NCBI GenBank assembly: GCA_963702685.1
Contig: CAVPDQ010000014.1
Coordinates: forward strand, 248,001-312,000
DNA: 64,000 bases
Direction of reading: 5' to 3'
Source: AP-15 sp963702685
Lineage (GTDB): Bacteria; Pseudomonadota; Alphaproteobacteria; ATCC43930; CGMCC-115725
Made by a program: the position numbers and the translations under genes. The stretch's first letter is position 1. Each line of letters begins with the position of its first letter. This document shows positions 53,098-63,111 of the stretch, one piece after another. The notes below the pieces were generated by a model. The model was not told the DNA's origin, searched no databases, and saw nothing but the letters and a program-made list of their open reading frames with translations.

Positions 53098-53119
53098 CGA
53101 GGCGGATAATTCCGCCTCG
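53098..53119. promoter_or_regulatory. Palindromic operator candidate before the sulfite reductase gene
   Basis: CGAGGCGGA-TAAT-TCCGCCTCG, perfect 9-base arms, lies between the promoter (53133-53161) and the start at 53079. This is a natural position for a repressor controlling sulfur or nitrogen assimilation. The protein is unknown. Confidence 0.55.
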
Positions 53120-53132
53120 ACGATGTGGCTCA

Positions 53133-53161
53133 GATAGATATCACATTTATTTTTGTGTCAA
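53133..53161 (-). promoter_or_regulatory. Promoter of the sulfite reductase operon
   Basis: On the minus strand TTGACA (53161-53156) and TCTATC (53138-53133), 17 bases apart, in an A+T-rich stretch. The overlapping TATCTA with a 15-base spacer is a second possibility. The -10 is about 55-60 bases before the presumed ATG at 53079. Confidence 0.55.
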
Positions 53162-53188
53162 TGGGTACATTTACACATTTCCACGCTG

Positions 53189-54394
53189 CTAAATAGCTTG
53201 CAGCGCCCTTTCGAGATCGGCGAGCAGATCGGCTTCGGCTTCGAGCCCGACCGACAGGCGGACCAGCGAATTGCCGATGCCGAGCTCGGCGCGCGCCTCG
53301 GGCTTCAGCCGCGAATGCGTCGTCGTTGCCGGGTGGGTGACGATGCTTTTGGCATCGCCGAGATTGTTCGAGATGTCGACGAGCCGCAGGGTGTCGAGAA
53401 AGCGGAAGCATTCCTCCTTGCCGCCGGCGACATCGAACGAGACGAGGCTGCCGCCCGCCGCCATCTGGCGCGCGGCCAGCGCGTGTTGCGGATGGCTCGG
53501 CAAGCCTGGATAGATGACCCGAGGCACCTTCGGATGGGCTTCGAGAAAGCGGGCGATCGCAAGCGCGGTGCGGCAGTGCCGCTCGACCCGCAATTCGAGG
53601 GTTTCGAGGCCCTTCAGCAACAGCCAGGCGTTGAACGGGCTCAGCGACGGGCCGGTATGGCGGTAGAAGAGGCCGAAATCCTCCTTGATAAATTTCTCCG
53701 AGGCGAGGATGGCGCCGCCGAGGCTGCGGCCCTGCCCATCGATGTGCTTGGTCGCCGAATAGACGACGACATCGGCGCCGAGCGCGAGCGGCTTTTGCAA
53801 GAGCGGGGTTGCGAAGACGTTGTCGACGACAAAGATGCCGCCGGCGCGGTGCACCAGCTTTGCCACTTCGGCGAGATCGACCAATTCCATCGCCGGGTTC
53901 GACGGGCTCTCGCAAAAGGCGAGCGTGGCGCCGCCCGCGAGCGCCTCTTCCCAGGCGCCGAGGTCGCGCCCATCGACAAGCTGCGTCTCGATCCCCCAGC
54001 GCGGCAACAGCTCGGTAACGATATAGTTGCACGAGCCAAAGAGCGCCCGGCTCGACACCACCCGCTGCCCGGCGCGCAATTTGCACAAGAGCGCGGCAAA
54101 CACCGCCGCCATGCCGCTCGCGGTGGCGCGGCAGGCCTCCGCCCCCTCGATCAGCCGCAGCCGCTCCTCGAACATCGCCACCGTCGGGTTGCGATAGCGC
54201 GAATAGACATAGCGCGAGCCTTCATTGGCAAATGCGAACTCGGCCGCGGCAGAGTCCTCGTAGACAAAGCCGGAGGTCATAAACAGCGCCTCGCAGGTCT
54301 CGGCATGCGCGCTGCGGGTGGCGCCGCCGCGCACCAGGAGGGTGGCGGGCGAGACGGTTTGGGCGAGGTCGGCGGGCAATACGGGCTTGGTCAT
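53189..54394 (-). CDS. metZ: O-succinylhomoserine sulfhydrylase
   Basis: PLP enzyme of the Cys/Met metabolism family, 401 residues. It makes homocysteine from O-succinylhomoserine and sulfide. Seen: TSGFVYEDSAAAEFAFANEG, SRYVYSRYRNPTVAMFEERL, the PLP lysine motif YSATKHIDGQGRSLGG, and GLETLELRVERHCRTALAIA. The ATG at 54394 has GGAGAG 9 bases upstream and lies 43 bases after a terminator hairpin belonging to the SAM-II riboswitch. The reductase operon downstream would supply the sulfide. Confidence 0.92.
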   Translation of the reverse strand: MTKPVLPADLAQTVSPATLLVRGGATRSAHAETCEALFMTSGFVYEDSAAAEFAFANEGSRYVYSRYRNPTVAMFEERLRLIEGAEACRATASGMAAVFAALLCKLRAGQRVVSSRALFGSCNYIVTELLPRWGIETQLVDGRDLGAWEEALAGGATLAFCESPSNPAMELVDLAEVAKLVHRAGGIFVVDNVFATPLLQKPLALGADVVVYSATKHIDGQGRSLGGAILASEKFIKEDFGLFYRHTGPSLSPFNAWLLLKGLETLELRVERHCRTALAIARFLEAHPKVPRVIYPGLPSHPQHALAARQMAAGGSLVSFDVAGGKEECFRFLDTLRLVDISNNLGDAKSIVTHPATTTHSRLKPEARAELGIGNSLVRLSVGLEAEADLLADLERALQAI

Positions 54395-54436
54395 CGGCAG
54401 GTCTCTCCATGTCGCAGGCCGCGCCGATCCCGGAAA

Positions 54437-54471
54437 CAACAAAAAGCCCCGGTCCGCCGCGGGCCAGGGCT
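54437..54471 (-). terminator. Rho-independent terminator of the metZ riboswitch
   Basis: AGCCCTGGCCC pairs with GGACCGGGGCT (positions 54471-54461 and 54455-54445) around a GCGGC loop, followed by a run of T (54444-54440) and TGTT. Its place directly after the riboswitch suggests transcriptional attenuation. Confidence 0.85.
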
Positions 54472-54484
54472 CCTTTCAGAACAC

Positions 54485-54542
54485 CCGACCTTTTAGCGTT
54501 TTTTTAACGTGGCCGCAAGCCGGTCGGCTCAAATTCACCACG
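54485..54542 (-). promoter_or_regulatory. SAM-II riboswitch upstream of metZ
   Basis: The minus strand has P1 arms CGTGG (54542-54538) and CCACG (54512-54508) enclosing GAATTTGAG, CCGACC and GGCTTGCGG. The 3' tail is TTAAAAAAACGCTAAAAGG then TCGG. The loop CCGACC (54527-54522) is exactly complementary to the tail GGTCGG (54490-54485), giving the six-pair pseudoknot that defines SAM-II. This matches the family's conserved GCTTGC/CCACGTTAAA/GCTAAAA core. By family knowledge, binding S-adenosylmethionine locks the pseudoknot and lowers metZ expression. Confidence 0.85.
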
Positions 54543-54552
54543 ATCGAGGGTG

Positions 54553-54581
54553 TTAGTAGCGGCGAGCTGCGCGGCTGTCAA
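54553..54581 (-). promoter_or_regulatory. Promoter of metZ
   Basis: Minus-strand TTGACA (54581-54576) and TACTAA (54558-54553), exactly 17 bases apart. Transcription would start near 54546, at the 5' edge of the riboswitch. The layout promoter-riboswitch-terminator-gene is complete. Confidence 0.75.
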
Positions 54582-54695
54582 GGCCGCCATCTGCCCGCGC
54601 TGAGGGTTGCAAACCAGGCGCCTCGGCGGCTGCTTGCCAACGATGCCCGAAGCGAGGGGGGCTGACGGGCTGATGCAACCTGATCGGAGCTTGCT

Positions 54696-55559
54696 TTAGG
54701 GCACGACGCGGCGGGCGAGGGCGGCCAGCACCGGCAAGGTCAAGCGCTGGGTGCGGGGGCCGAGGGCGAGCGGCTTCAACAGCATGCGGATGGTCATTTC
54801 GACCGGAAAATGGGGGCGCAGAAGCTGGCGGCAATGCCGGCGGATGCGGCGGTAGAGAGCGGTGTCGAAGGCCACCCCGGGGCGATGCGCGGCGTGGACG
54901 TGCTTCAGCACGACGAGCCGGTCCTCGCCGTCGGTCATCTTGAGCCGGCGCCACAAGGCCGGGGCGACCTCGCTGCGGCCCGGGTGCTCCTGCGCGCGAT
55001 ATTGGCGGAAAAAGCGGTAGAAATGCTTGTAGTGCCGGACCTCGTCCCGGGCGATCCTGCCGGTGACCTCGGCCAAGACCGGGTCGGGGCTGGCGCGCGA
55101 CAAGGCGGTATAGAAGCTCGCGGTGCCGGTCTCCACGACGCAGCGCGAAGCCATTTCGAGGCTGCGCCGCTGTTCCAGCGCCTCGTCGCAAAATGGCCGG
55201 AACTCCTCGACAAACCGCTGGCGCACCTCGGCCCATGGAAAATCCGGCCAGGCGGTCTCGACATAGCGGCGCAACGCCCGGCCGTGCTGCAATTCCTCGG
55301 GCAGCCAATAATGCTCGAGCCACGTCGCGATCTCGGCATCGCCGCTGAAATATTCGATCAGGTTCTCGGTGTAGAGATCGGTGGCGCTTTCCATCAACGA
55401 CGCCGCCGCGACCATGTAGAACAGCGCCTCGTTCCCGGCCACCCGATCGCGGTCGATCGCGGCCCACGGGATGTCGTCGAGCGACCAGTGCCGCCGGGTC
55501 GGCAATCGATCGGCGAGGTTTGTGTCGGAGGCGGGAGAGTTCATGTTGCGCGGCGCCAT
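54696..55559 (-). CDS. Diiron ferritin-like oxygenase/desaturase-like protein
   Basis: A 287-residue helical protein of the ferritin-like superfamily. Candidate diiron ligands are Glu in SLMESATDLYTENLIEYF, ExxH in LPEELQHGRALRRYVE, Glu in VVETGTASFYTALSRA and ExxH in ARDEVRHYKHFYRFFRQY. That is the usual pattern of fatty-acid desaturases and small diiron oxygenases. Start codons at 55559 and 55544 are both possible. It follows the flavin monooxygenase-like gene by 6 bases on the same strand, so it may depend on electrons or substrate from that protein. The reaction is unknown. Confidence 0.65.
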   Translation of the reverse strand: MAPRNMNSPASDTNLADRLPTRRHWSLDDIPWAAIDRDRVAGNEALFYMVAAASLMESATDLYTENLIEYFSGDAEIATWLEHYWLPEELQHGRALRRYVETAWPDFPWAEVRQRFVEEFRPFCDEALEQRRSLEMASRCVVETGTASFYTALSRASPDPVLAEVTGRIARDEVRHYKHFYRFFRQYRAQEHPGRSEVAPALWRRLKMTDGEDRLVVLKHVHAAHRPGVAFDTALYRRIRRHCRQLLRPHFPVEMTIRMLLKPLALGPRTQRLTLPVLAALARRVVP

Positions 55560-55565
55560 CGACCG

Positions 55566-56759
55566 CTAAAAAGTGAACATCGTGCTCTCCGGCGGGAGGC
55601 CGAGCAGGACCTGGCCGACGGTCTCGAAATGCGCTTGGCGACCCTGATATTGCTGCACCACGGTATGAATGTCGCGAAAGCGGCGCTCGAACGGGTTCTC
55701 CTCGAAAATGGCCGTGGCCCCGGCGGCGTGATAGACGGTGTCGACGACATCGCGCGCCTGGTGGATCGCCCAGGTCGAGGCGAGCCGGATCGTTGCGTTG
55801 TGGTCGAGGCTGAGCCGGCCGCTCCGCCCGACCTCTTGCCAGATCTCGTCGAGCGCGCCGAGGAGGAACGCGCGCGCCGCGCCGAGCCGCGCGTGAGCCT
55901 GCGCCGTCTGCGTCTGGACCACGTTGTTGTCGCGCAGGGTGCGCTTGCCGCCGCGCGGGACCTTGTCGCGCGCCAGCTCGATAAAGGCATCGAGCGCGCT
56001 TGCCGCGACGCCCATCGCCACACCGGCAAACCCGGCGGAGTAGAGGTTGCTGCTGCTGAAGGCGTAAAGCCGGCCGGGCTCGTGCCGGCCCGCCGCCCCG
56101 TCGCGCGCGACCGTGTGCTCGTCGGCGACAAACAGATCGGCGACGCTGTAGCTGTCGCTGCCGGTGCCGCGCAGCCCGATGACATGCCAGATGTCGGTCA
56201 TCGCCGCATTTGCCTTCGGGAACAGCAGCGTGCGGAACACGGCGCCGCCATCGGCGCGCGCGAGCGGCTTGCCGTCCTCGCCCTGCACCGCGACATGCGC
56301 GCCGAGCCAGGTCGCGTGATGGCTGCCGCTGGCAAAGCTCCAGCTGCCGGTCAACCGATAGCCGCCCGGCACCCGCCGCGCCTGGACCGCCGCATCGGCC
56401 GGGCCCCACGCGACGACGCCGCGTGCCGGCCCGAAAATTTCGCGCGCCGCCGAAGGGTCCAGCTGCGCCGCGGTCATCGTGCAGCCGCAGGCTTGGCCGA
56501 CGCACCAGGCGGCGCTGGCGTCGTGCCGGGCGATCTCCTCGATGACCGGCACATAGTCGGCCGGGGCGAGCTCGGCCCCGCCGAGCGAGCGCGGCAGCAG
56601 CAGCCGGAACAAGCCTGCGGCGGCCAAGGCCTCGACGATCGGCTCGGGCAATTCGCGGCGACGCTCGATCTCCTCGGCCGCAGCGGCGAGCGCCGGCCCC
56701 AGCGCACGGGCGCGTGCGACGTAATCGACGCCGTTGAGACCCGCAGAGATCGACCCCAT
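55566..56759 (-). CDS. Acyl-CoA dehydrogenase-like flavin monooxygenase (HsaA/SfnB branch)
   Basis: A 397-residue protein of the acyl-CoA dehydrogenase superfamily. It has the N-terminal helical domain (LPEPIVEALAAAGLFRLLLP), the beta domain (VPGGYRLTGSWSFASGSHHA) and the C-terminal helices (DNNVVQTQTAQAHARLGAAR, FRDIHTVVQQYQGRQAHFET). In this branch the arginine/histidine-rich end (FERRFRDIHT) replaces the acyl-CoA dehydrogenase catalytic region, as in two-component flavin monooxygenases. ATG 56759 has GAGCAGG just upstream. It is translated together with the diiron protein. Confidence 0.8.
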   Translation of the reverse strand: MGSISAGLNGVDYVARARALGPALAAAAEEIERRRELPEPIVEALAAAGLFRLLLPRSLGGAELAPADYVPVIEEIARHDASAAWCVGQACGCTMTAAQLDPSAAREIFGPARGVVAWGPADAAVQARRVPGGYRLTGSWSFASGSHHATWLGAHVAVQGEDGKPLARADGGAVFRTLLFPKANAAMTDIWHVIGLRGTGSDSYSVADLFVADEHTVARDGAAGRHEPGRLYAFSSSNLYSAGFAGVAMGVAASALDAFIELARDKVPRGGKRTLRDNNVVQTQTAQAHARLGAARAFLLGALDEIWQEVGRSGRLSLDHNATIRLASTWAIHQARDVVDTVYHAAGATAIFEENPFERRFRDIHTVVQQYQGRQAHFETVGQVLLGLPPESTMFTF

Positions 56760-56868
56760 CACCTGCTCGCCATGGCCCGGCTGCAAACCCCACCTCGCGC
56801 TATATTAGCGCATTCCGGGGGCGGAGTAAGCGGCCCCGCACGAGCCGCCCCCGCTCCAGCCTTGCCGC

Positions 56869-57009
56869 ACGAAAAGCTTCGATCGTGCCGGCGGCGCGGT
56901 CGCTCGGCACGGTTTCTTTGTGATCCTGGATTTGGACACGCCGTTCGCCGGAATGTTCATGGTGTCGAGCCAGCCGATGCGCGACGCTCGAAGCGAGCCC
57001 AGCCGATAG
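56869..57009 (+). pseudogene. C-terminal remnant of a DUF4239-type membrane protein
   Basis: A frame ending at 57009 reads HGFFVILDLDTPFAGMFMVS then SQPMRDA, which resembles the end of bestrophin-like DUF4239 proteins (ILxLDxPFxG..xVSSxPLRxA). No start is found upstream. It looks like the stump of a lost gene in the 240 bp between the monooxygenase gene and pgk. Confidence 0.4.
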
Positions 57010-57026
57010 TTCGAGAGGTCTTCGGA

Positions 57027-58274
57027 ATGCCCAGGTTTTTCACGATCGACGACATCGAGGTCGGCGGCAAACGTGTGCTGCTGCGCGCCGATTTGAACGT
57101 GCCGGTCAAGAACGGCATGGTGACCGACGCCACCCGAATCGAGCGGCTGGCGCCGACCATCGAGGCGCTCGTCGAGAGAGATGCGATTGTCGTCGTGATA
57201 TCGCATTTCGGCCGGCCCGACGGAAAGCCCGACCCGGCATTCTCGCTGCGTCCGGTCATCGAGCCGCTGCGCCGGGCATTGGGCGGACGCGAGGTGGCTT
57301 TTGCCGAGGATTGCGTCGGCGAGCCGGCAAAGCGGGTCGTTGCGGCGCTGCGGCCGGGCGAGGTGGCGCTTCTCGAAAATTTGCGCTTTCACCCGGGCGA
57401 GGAAGCAAATGCGCCCGAATTCGCGCGCGCCCTCGCCGAGCTCGGCGACGTTTATGTCGACGACGCATTCTCCGCGGCGCACCGCGCGCATGCCTCGATC
57501 ACGGCGCTGGCGCATCTCTTGCCGGCCGCCGCCGGCAAATTGATGGAGGCGGAGCTCGCCGCACTTTCGGGCGCGCTCGAACATCCGCAGCGGCCGGTCC
57601 TGGCCCTGGTCGGCGGCGCCAAGGTTTCGACCAAGCTCGACCTCCTGCGCTTTATCGTCGGCAAGGTCGATCAGCTCGCGATCGGCGGGGCGATGGCCAA
57701 CACCTTGCTGTATGCGCAAGGCAAGGAGCTCGGCCGGTCGCTGTGCGAGCGCGACATGGCGGCGGACGCGCGCCGGATCCTGGCGCTCGCCGTCGAGCGC
57801 AACTGCCGGGTGATCCTGCCCGAGGATGCCGTCGTTGCCGCCGAGCTCGAGCCCGGCGCCGCCGCGCGCGAGGTCGCGATCGATGCGGTGCCGGCGGACA
57901 TGATGGTGCTCGACATCGGCACCCGCACCGTCGCGCGCATCGGCGCCGCTCTCGAAGCCTCGCGCACCCTAATCTGGAACGGCCCGCTCGGCGCTTTCGA
58001 GACCACGCCCTTCGACCGCGGCACCAAGGCGGTCGCAGCAAAGGCGGTCGAGCTGACCGAGGCCAAGCGGCTCCTCAGCGTGGCTGGCGGCGGCGATACC
58101 GTGGCCGCGCTCGCCGCAGCCGGGCTCGGCGACCGGCTCTCCTATGTATCGACCGCCGGCGGCGCCTTTCTCGAATGGCTCGAAGGCCGCGAATTGCCGG
58201 GTGTCGCCGCCCTCGCGCAAGCCGCTTCCGGCGCTGCCGGCGGAGCCAAAGATGTGCCGCTACAAAGAGGCTAG
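57027..58274 (+). CDS. pgk: Phosphoglycerate kinase
   Basis: A 415-residue glycolytic/gluconeogenic enzyme, transferring phosphate between 1,3-bisphosphoglycerate and ADP. N-domain motifs are GKRVLLRADLNVPVKNG, SHFGRPDGKPDPAFSL and LENLRFHPGEEANAPEFARA. Nucleotide-domain motifs are VGGAKVSTKLDLLRFIVGKV, TLIWNGPLGAFETTPFDRGT and VAGGGDTVAALAAAGL. The ATG at 57027 has GAGAGG about 8 bases upstream. No gap, tkt or fba gene is adjacent, unlike the usual cluster. Confidence 0.95.
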   Translation: MPRFFTIDDIEVGGKRVLLRADLNVPVKNGMVTDATRIERLAPTIEALVERDAIVVVISHFGRPDGKPDPAFSLRPVIEPLRRALGGREVAFAEDCVGEPAKRVVAALRPGEVALLENLRFHPGEEANAPEFARALAELGDVYVDDAFSAAHRAHASITALAHLLPAAAGKLMEAELAALSGALEHPQRPVLALVGGAKVSTKLDLLRFIVGKVDQLAIGGAMANTLLYAQGKELGRSLCERDMAADARRILALAVERNCRVILPEDAVVAAELEPGAAAREVAIDAVPADMMVLDIGTRTVARIGAALEASRTLIWNGPLGAFETTPFDRGTKAVAAKAVELTEAKRLLSVAGGGDTVAALAAAGLGDRLSYVSTAGGAFLEWLEGRELPGVAALAQAASGAAGGAKDVPLQRG

Positions 58275-58664
58275 TGGTGCCAATCTGACATTTGACACCC
58301 ACGCCCCTCTCTCTCGTCGTGCCCGCTTTCGAGCGTGTGAAGAAATTGCTCTTTCCAAGAAACGTCATTCCGGGGCGGCCCGAAGGGCCGAGCCCGGAAC
58401 CCAAGAACACCTGAATTTCCAATATGTTCGACGTCCGGTGTTCATAGGTTCCGGGCTCGCGGGCAGTGCCCGCGCCCCGGAATGACAACGTTTGGCATTT
58501 TTTCTACGCTCTTTCGCGGGGGCAACGAACAGAAGATGGTGGGAGCCATCTGTCTGGTTTGCACCACTGAGCTCGCCCGTCGGCGACAGCATCCCCGACA
58601 GAGTTGACGCGCTCGGCCGAGTGATCCTAGCTTTGCTCGCGCAACGATTGCGGGAGGCGCCGCC
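58275..58664. other. 390-bp gene-free region between pgk and the LigB-type gene
   Basis: It holds palindromic repeat R3 (58364-58486), and TTGACG near 58601 is the only promoter-like hexamer noticed. No coding sequence or RNA gene is evident. Confidence 0.5.
58364..58486. repeat. ~120 bp palindromic repeat, copy R3
   Basis: Begins GTCATTCCGGG and ends CCCCGGAATGAC. Inner arms are CCCGGAACCCAAGAACAC and GTGTTCATAGGTTCCGGG. With R4 it flanks the LigB-type gene. Confidence 0.85.
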
Positions 58665-59648
58665 ATGGCCAGGATCGTGCTCGGGGTCGCTACATCGCAC
58701 ACGCCGATGCTGAATGCGCCGGCCGAGGACTGGCCGCGTTTTATCGACCGCGACGGGGTGCGCGAGTTTCTCGACAAGGAGGGCGCGCCCGCGACCTATG
58801 CCGAGCTCCTCGCCCGCGCCGAGCCGCATATTGCACCCGAATTGACGCCGGAGCGGTTCGCCGCCCGCCATCGAGCGGCGCAGGAAGGGGTTGGGCATCT
58901 CAGAGAGGCGGTGGGCCGCGCCGAGCTCGATGCGCTGATCGTCGTCGGCGACGACCACAAGGAGCTGTACCAGGACGACAATCTGCCCGGCTTTGTCGTC
59001 TATCACGGCGAGACGATCCGCAACGTGCCGCTTGCCGGGTTCAAGGGTCCCGAATGGGCGCGGCGTGCGACCGCCCGCTATTACGAAGAGAAAGAAGCGC
59101 GCGAATACCCGGTCGCGAGCGGGCTCGCCAAGCACCTGATCGGCTCGCTCGTCGATCAGGAGTTCGACCCGGTCGCCTCGGACGCGTTGCCGCCGGGGAA
59201 AGGCGAGGGCCACGCCTTCGCCTTTGTCCGCAAGCGGCTGATGAACGACCCGTCGCTGCCGGTCGTGCCGGTCTTGATCAACACCTATTTCCCGCCGAAC
59301 CAGCCGACCCCGCGACGCTGCTGGAAATTCGGCGAGGCGCTGCGCGCGGCGGTCGAGAGCTATCCCGGCGACCTGCGCATCGGCGTCGTCGGCTCGGGCG
59401 GCTTGAGCCATTTCGTCGTCGACGAAGCGCTCGACCGCGGCGTCATCGACGCGATCCGCCGCAAGGACGGCGAAGCGCTGCAATCGCTGCCGCGAAAGAA
59501 GCTCAATTCCGGCAGCTCGGAAATCCGCATGTGGATTTGCGCCGCAGGTGCCGCCCAGCACCTCGATTGCACCTGGTCGCATTATGTGCCGGGCTACCGC
59601 ACCCCCGCAGGGTCCGGCACCGGGCTCGGCTTTGTCCTATGGTCGTGA
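58665..59648 (+). CDS. Class III extradiol ring-cleavage dioxygenase (LigB-type)
   Basis: A 327-residue protein of the LigB superfamily, which cleaves catechol-type rings with Fe(II). Metal/catalytic histidines are seen in GVATSHTPMLNAP, VVGDDHKELYQDD and VGSGGLSHFVVDE. The ATG at 58665 has GGGAGG 8 bases upstream. It stands between repeats R3 and R4, 180 bp before the Rieske oxygenase gene on the same strand, so ring hydroxylation followed by cleavage is plausible. A C-terminal TWSHYVPGYRTPAGSGTGLG segment is typical of one-subunit members. Confidence 0.82.
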   Translation: MARIVLGVATSHTPMLNAPAEDWPRFIDRDGVREFLDKEGAPATYAELLARAEPHIAPELTPERFAARHRAAQEGVGHLREAVGRAELDALIVVGDDHKELYQDDNLPGFVVYHGETIRNVPLAGFKGPEWARRATARYYEEKEAREYPVASGLAKHLIGSLVDQEFDPVASDALPPGKGEGHAFAFVRKRLMNDPSLPVVPVLINTYFPPNQPTPRRCWKFGEALRAAVESYPGDLRIGVVGSGGLSHFVVDEALDRGVIDAIRRKDGEALQSLPRKKLNSGSSEIRMWICAAGAAQHLDCTWSHYVPGYRTPAGSGTGLGFVLWS

Positions 59649-59660
59649 GAGCAAGGTGTG

Positions 59661-59780
59661 GTCATTCCGGGGCGCTGGCTTTGCCAGCGAGCCCGCAAAC
59701 CATGAACACCGTTTGCCGCTCATCGGACAGGGCGGGTGTTCATGGGTTCCGGGCCCGCCCTTCGGCCGTCCCGGAATGAC
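59661..59780. repeat. ~120 bp palindromic repeat, copy R4
   Basis: Begins GTCATTCCGGG and ends CCCGGAATGAC. Inner arms are CCCGCAAACCATGAACAC and GTGTTCATGGGTTCCGGG, with a GC hairpin at each end. It lies directly between the LigB-type and Rieske genes. Confidence 0.85.
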
Positions 59781-59828
59781 ACCGATATTATTGTTTGCGC
59801 GTCGTACCGACAGAATGAGAGCTTCGAT

Positions 59829-61139
59829 ATGAGCAAAGAGAAGGATCGCGAGGAGCTGGTTCGGGTCGGCCGCGGCACGGTCATGGGCGACTTGATGCGG
59901 CAATATTGGCTGCCGGCGGCGATGTCGTCCGAATTGGAGCGCGACGCCGCGCCGATGCGATTGCTGCTGCTCGGCGAGCGGTTGATCGCCTTTCGCGACA
60001 GCAATGGCCGGGTCGGGGTCATGGACCACCGCTGCCCGCACCGCTGCGCCTCGCTGTTCCTCGGGCGCAACGAGGAGGGCGGCATCCGCTGCATTTATCA
60101 CGGCTGGAAATTCGATGCCGACGGAAGCTGCATCGATATGCCGAATGCGACGCCGGAGCAGGACTACAAGGAAAAGGTCAAAGCGAGGGCCTACAAGGTG
60201 GCCGAGAGGAACGGCCTCGTCTGGGTCTATATGGGCGAGCGCGCGGCGGCCCCGCCTCTGCCGGGGATCGAGGCCTCGCTGTTGCCCGAAAGCGAATTGC
60301 AGATCACCTTTGCCCAGCGCGAGTGCAGCTGGCTGCAAGCGCTGGAAGGCGACATCGACACGTCGCATTTCGGCTTTTTGCATGCCGGCTCGGTCGCTGC
60401 CGAGGATTTGGCGCCGGACAACCTGATCCGCTGGACGGTCGCGAACCGGGCGCCCGAATACCATGTCGCCGATACCGATTGGGGCACGATGTACGCCGCC
60501 TATCGCCCGGCGTCGGCGGGCCAGACCTATTGGCGCTTTGCCAATTTCCTCTTTCCGTTCTGGACGCAGACGCCGCAGGGTGCCTTCGACCGGGTCAACA
60601 GCCGCGGCTGGGTCCCGATCGACGACACCCATACGATGTTCGTCAGCCTGTCGTGGAAAGGGTTGCCGGCCGAGCGGGCGGTGCTGAGCAACAGCCGGGT
60701 CTTGCCAGGCTCGAAATTGACCATGGATTTCGTGCCGAACACGACCGATTGGCACGGCCGCTGGCGGCTCGCCGGCAACCAGCGCAACGACTGGCTGATC
60801 GACCGCGAGCTGCAAAAAAATGGCGGCATCTATACCGGGATTGTCGGCATCCAGGCGCAGGACCAGGCGGTGACCGAAAGCATGGGGCCGATCATCGACC
60901 ATGATTTCGAGCATCTGGGGCCGAGCGACCGGATGATCACCCGGACCCGCCGGCGCCTGCTGCGCGCCGCCCGCGCGCTCAGGAAGGACGGCGCCGTGCC
61001 GCCCGGGGTCGATGATCCCGACATTTATGCCGAGGTGCGCAGCGGCGATTTTCTCGCCGACGCAAAAATCGGCTGGCGCGACGCCTACGAGACGCAGATG
61101 CGCGCGGCGCTGCGGCCGTTGCGCCAAGCGGCGGAGTAA
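59829..61139 (+). CDS. Rieske [2Fe-2S] aromatic ring-hydroxylating/demethylating oxygenase (phthalate dioxygenase-like)
   Basis: A 436-residue oxygenase subunit. The Rieske cluster ligands are in DHRCPHRCASLFLG and IRCIYHGWKFDADG (CxH...CxxH). The mononuclear iron site lies in GDIDTSHFGFLHAGS. Similar length and order occur in phthalate 4,5-dioxygenase and phenoxybenzoate dioxygenase oxygenases. It needs a separate reductase, none of which is adjacent. The start at ATG 59829 follows GAGAG. By position it could prepare a ring for the LigB-type enzyme encoded upstream (inference). Confidence 0.9.
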   Translation: MSKEKDREELVRVGRGTVMGDLMRQYWLPAAMSSELERDAAPMRLLLLGERLIAFRDSNGRVGVMDHRCPHRCASLFLGRNEEGGIRCIYHGWKFDADGSCIDMPNATPEQDYKEKVKARAYKVAERNGLVWVYMGERAAAPPLPGIEASLLPESELQITFAQRECSWLQALEGDIDTSHFGFLHAGSVAAEDLAPDNLIRWTVANRAPEYHVADTDWGTMYAAYRPASAGQTYWRFANFLFPFWTQTPQGAFDRVNSRGWVPIDDTHTMFVSLSWKGLPAERAVLSNSRVLPGSKLTMDFVPNTTDWHGRWRLAGNQRNDWLIDRELQKNGGIYTGIVGIQAQDQAVTESMGPIIDHDFEHLGPSDRMITRTRRRLLRAARALRKDGAVPPGVDDPDIYAEVRSGDFLADAKIGWRDAYETQMRAALRPLRQAAE

Positions 61140-61167
61140 GCCCCTTCAGCTCACCGCAGCGCCGCCG

Positions 61168-63098
<1,931 letters not shown>

Positions 63099-63111
<13 letters not shown>

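Noticed and set aside
54810..57026. Long plus-strand open frame leading into pgk
   Set aside because: Opposite the diiron and monooxygenase genes. Only the last part, from 57027, is protein-like (pgk).
29143..59780. Repeats R1-R4 as CRISPR or IS elements
   Set aside because: They are single palindromes about 120 bp long, far apart, with no transposase and no spacer spacing.
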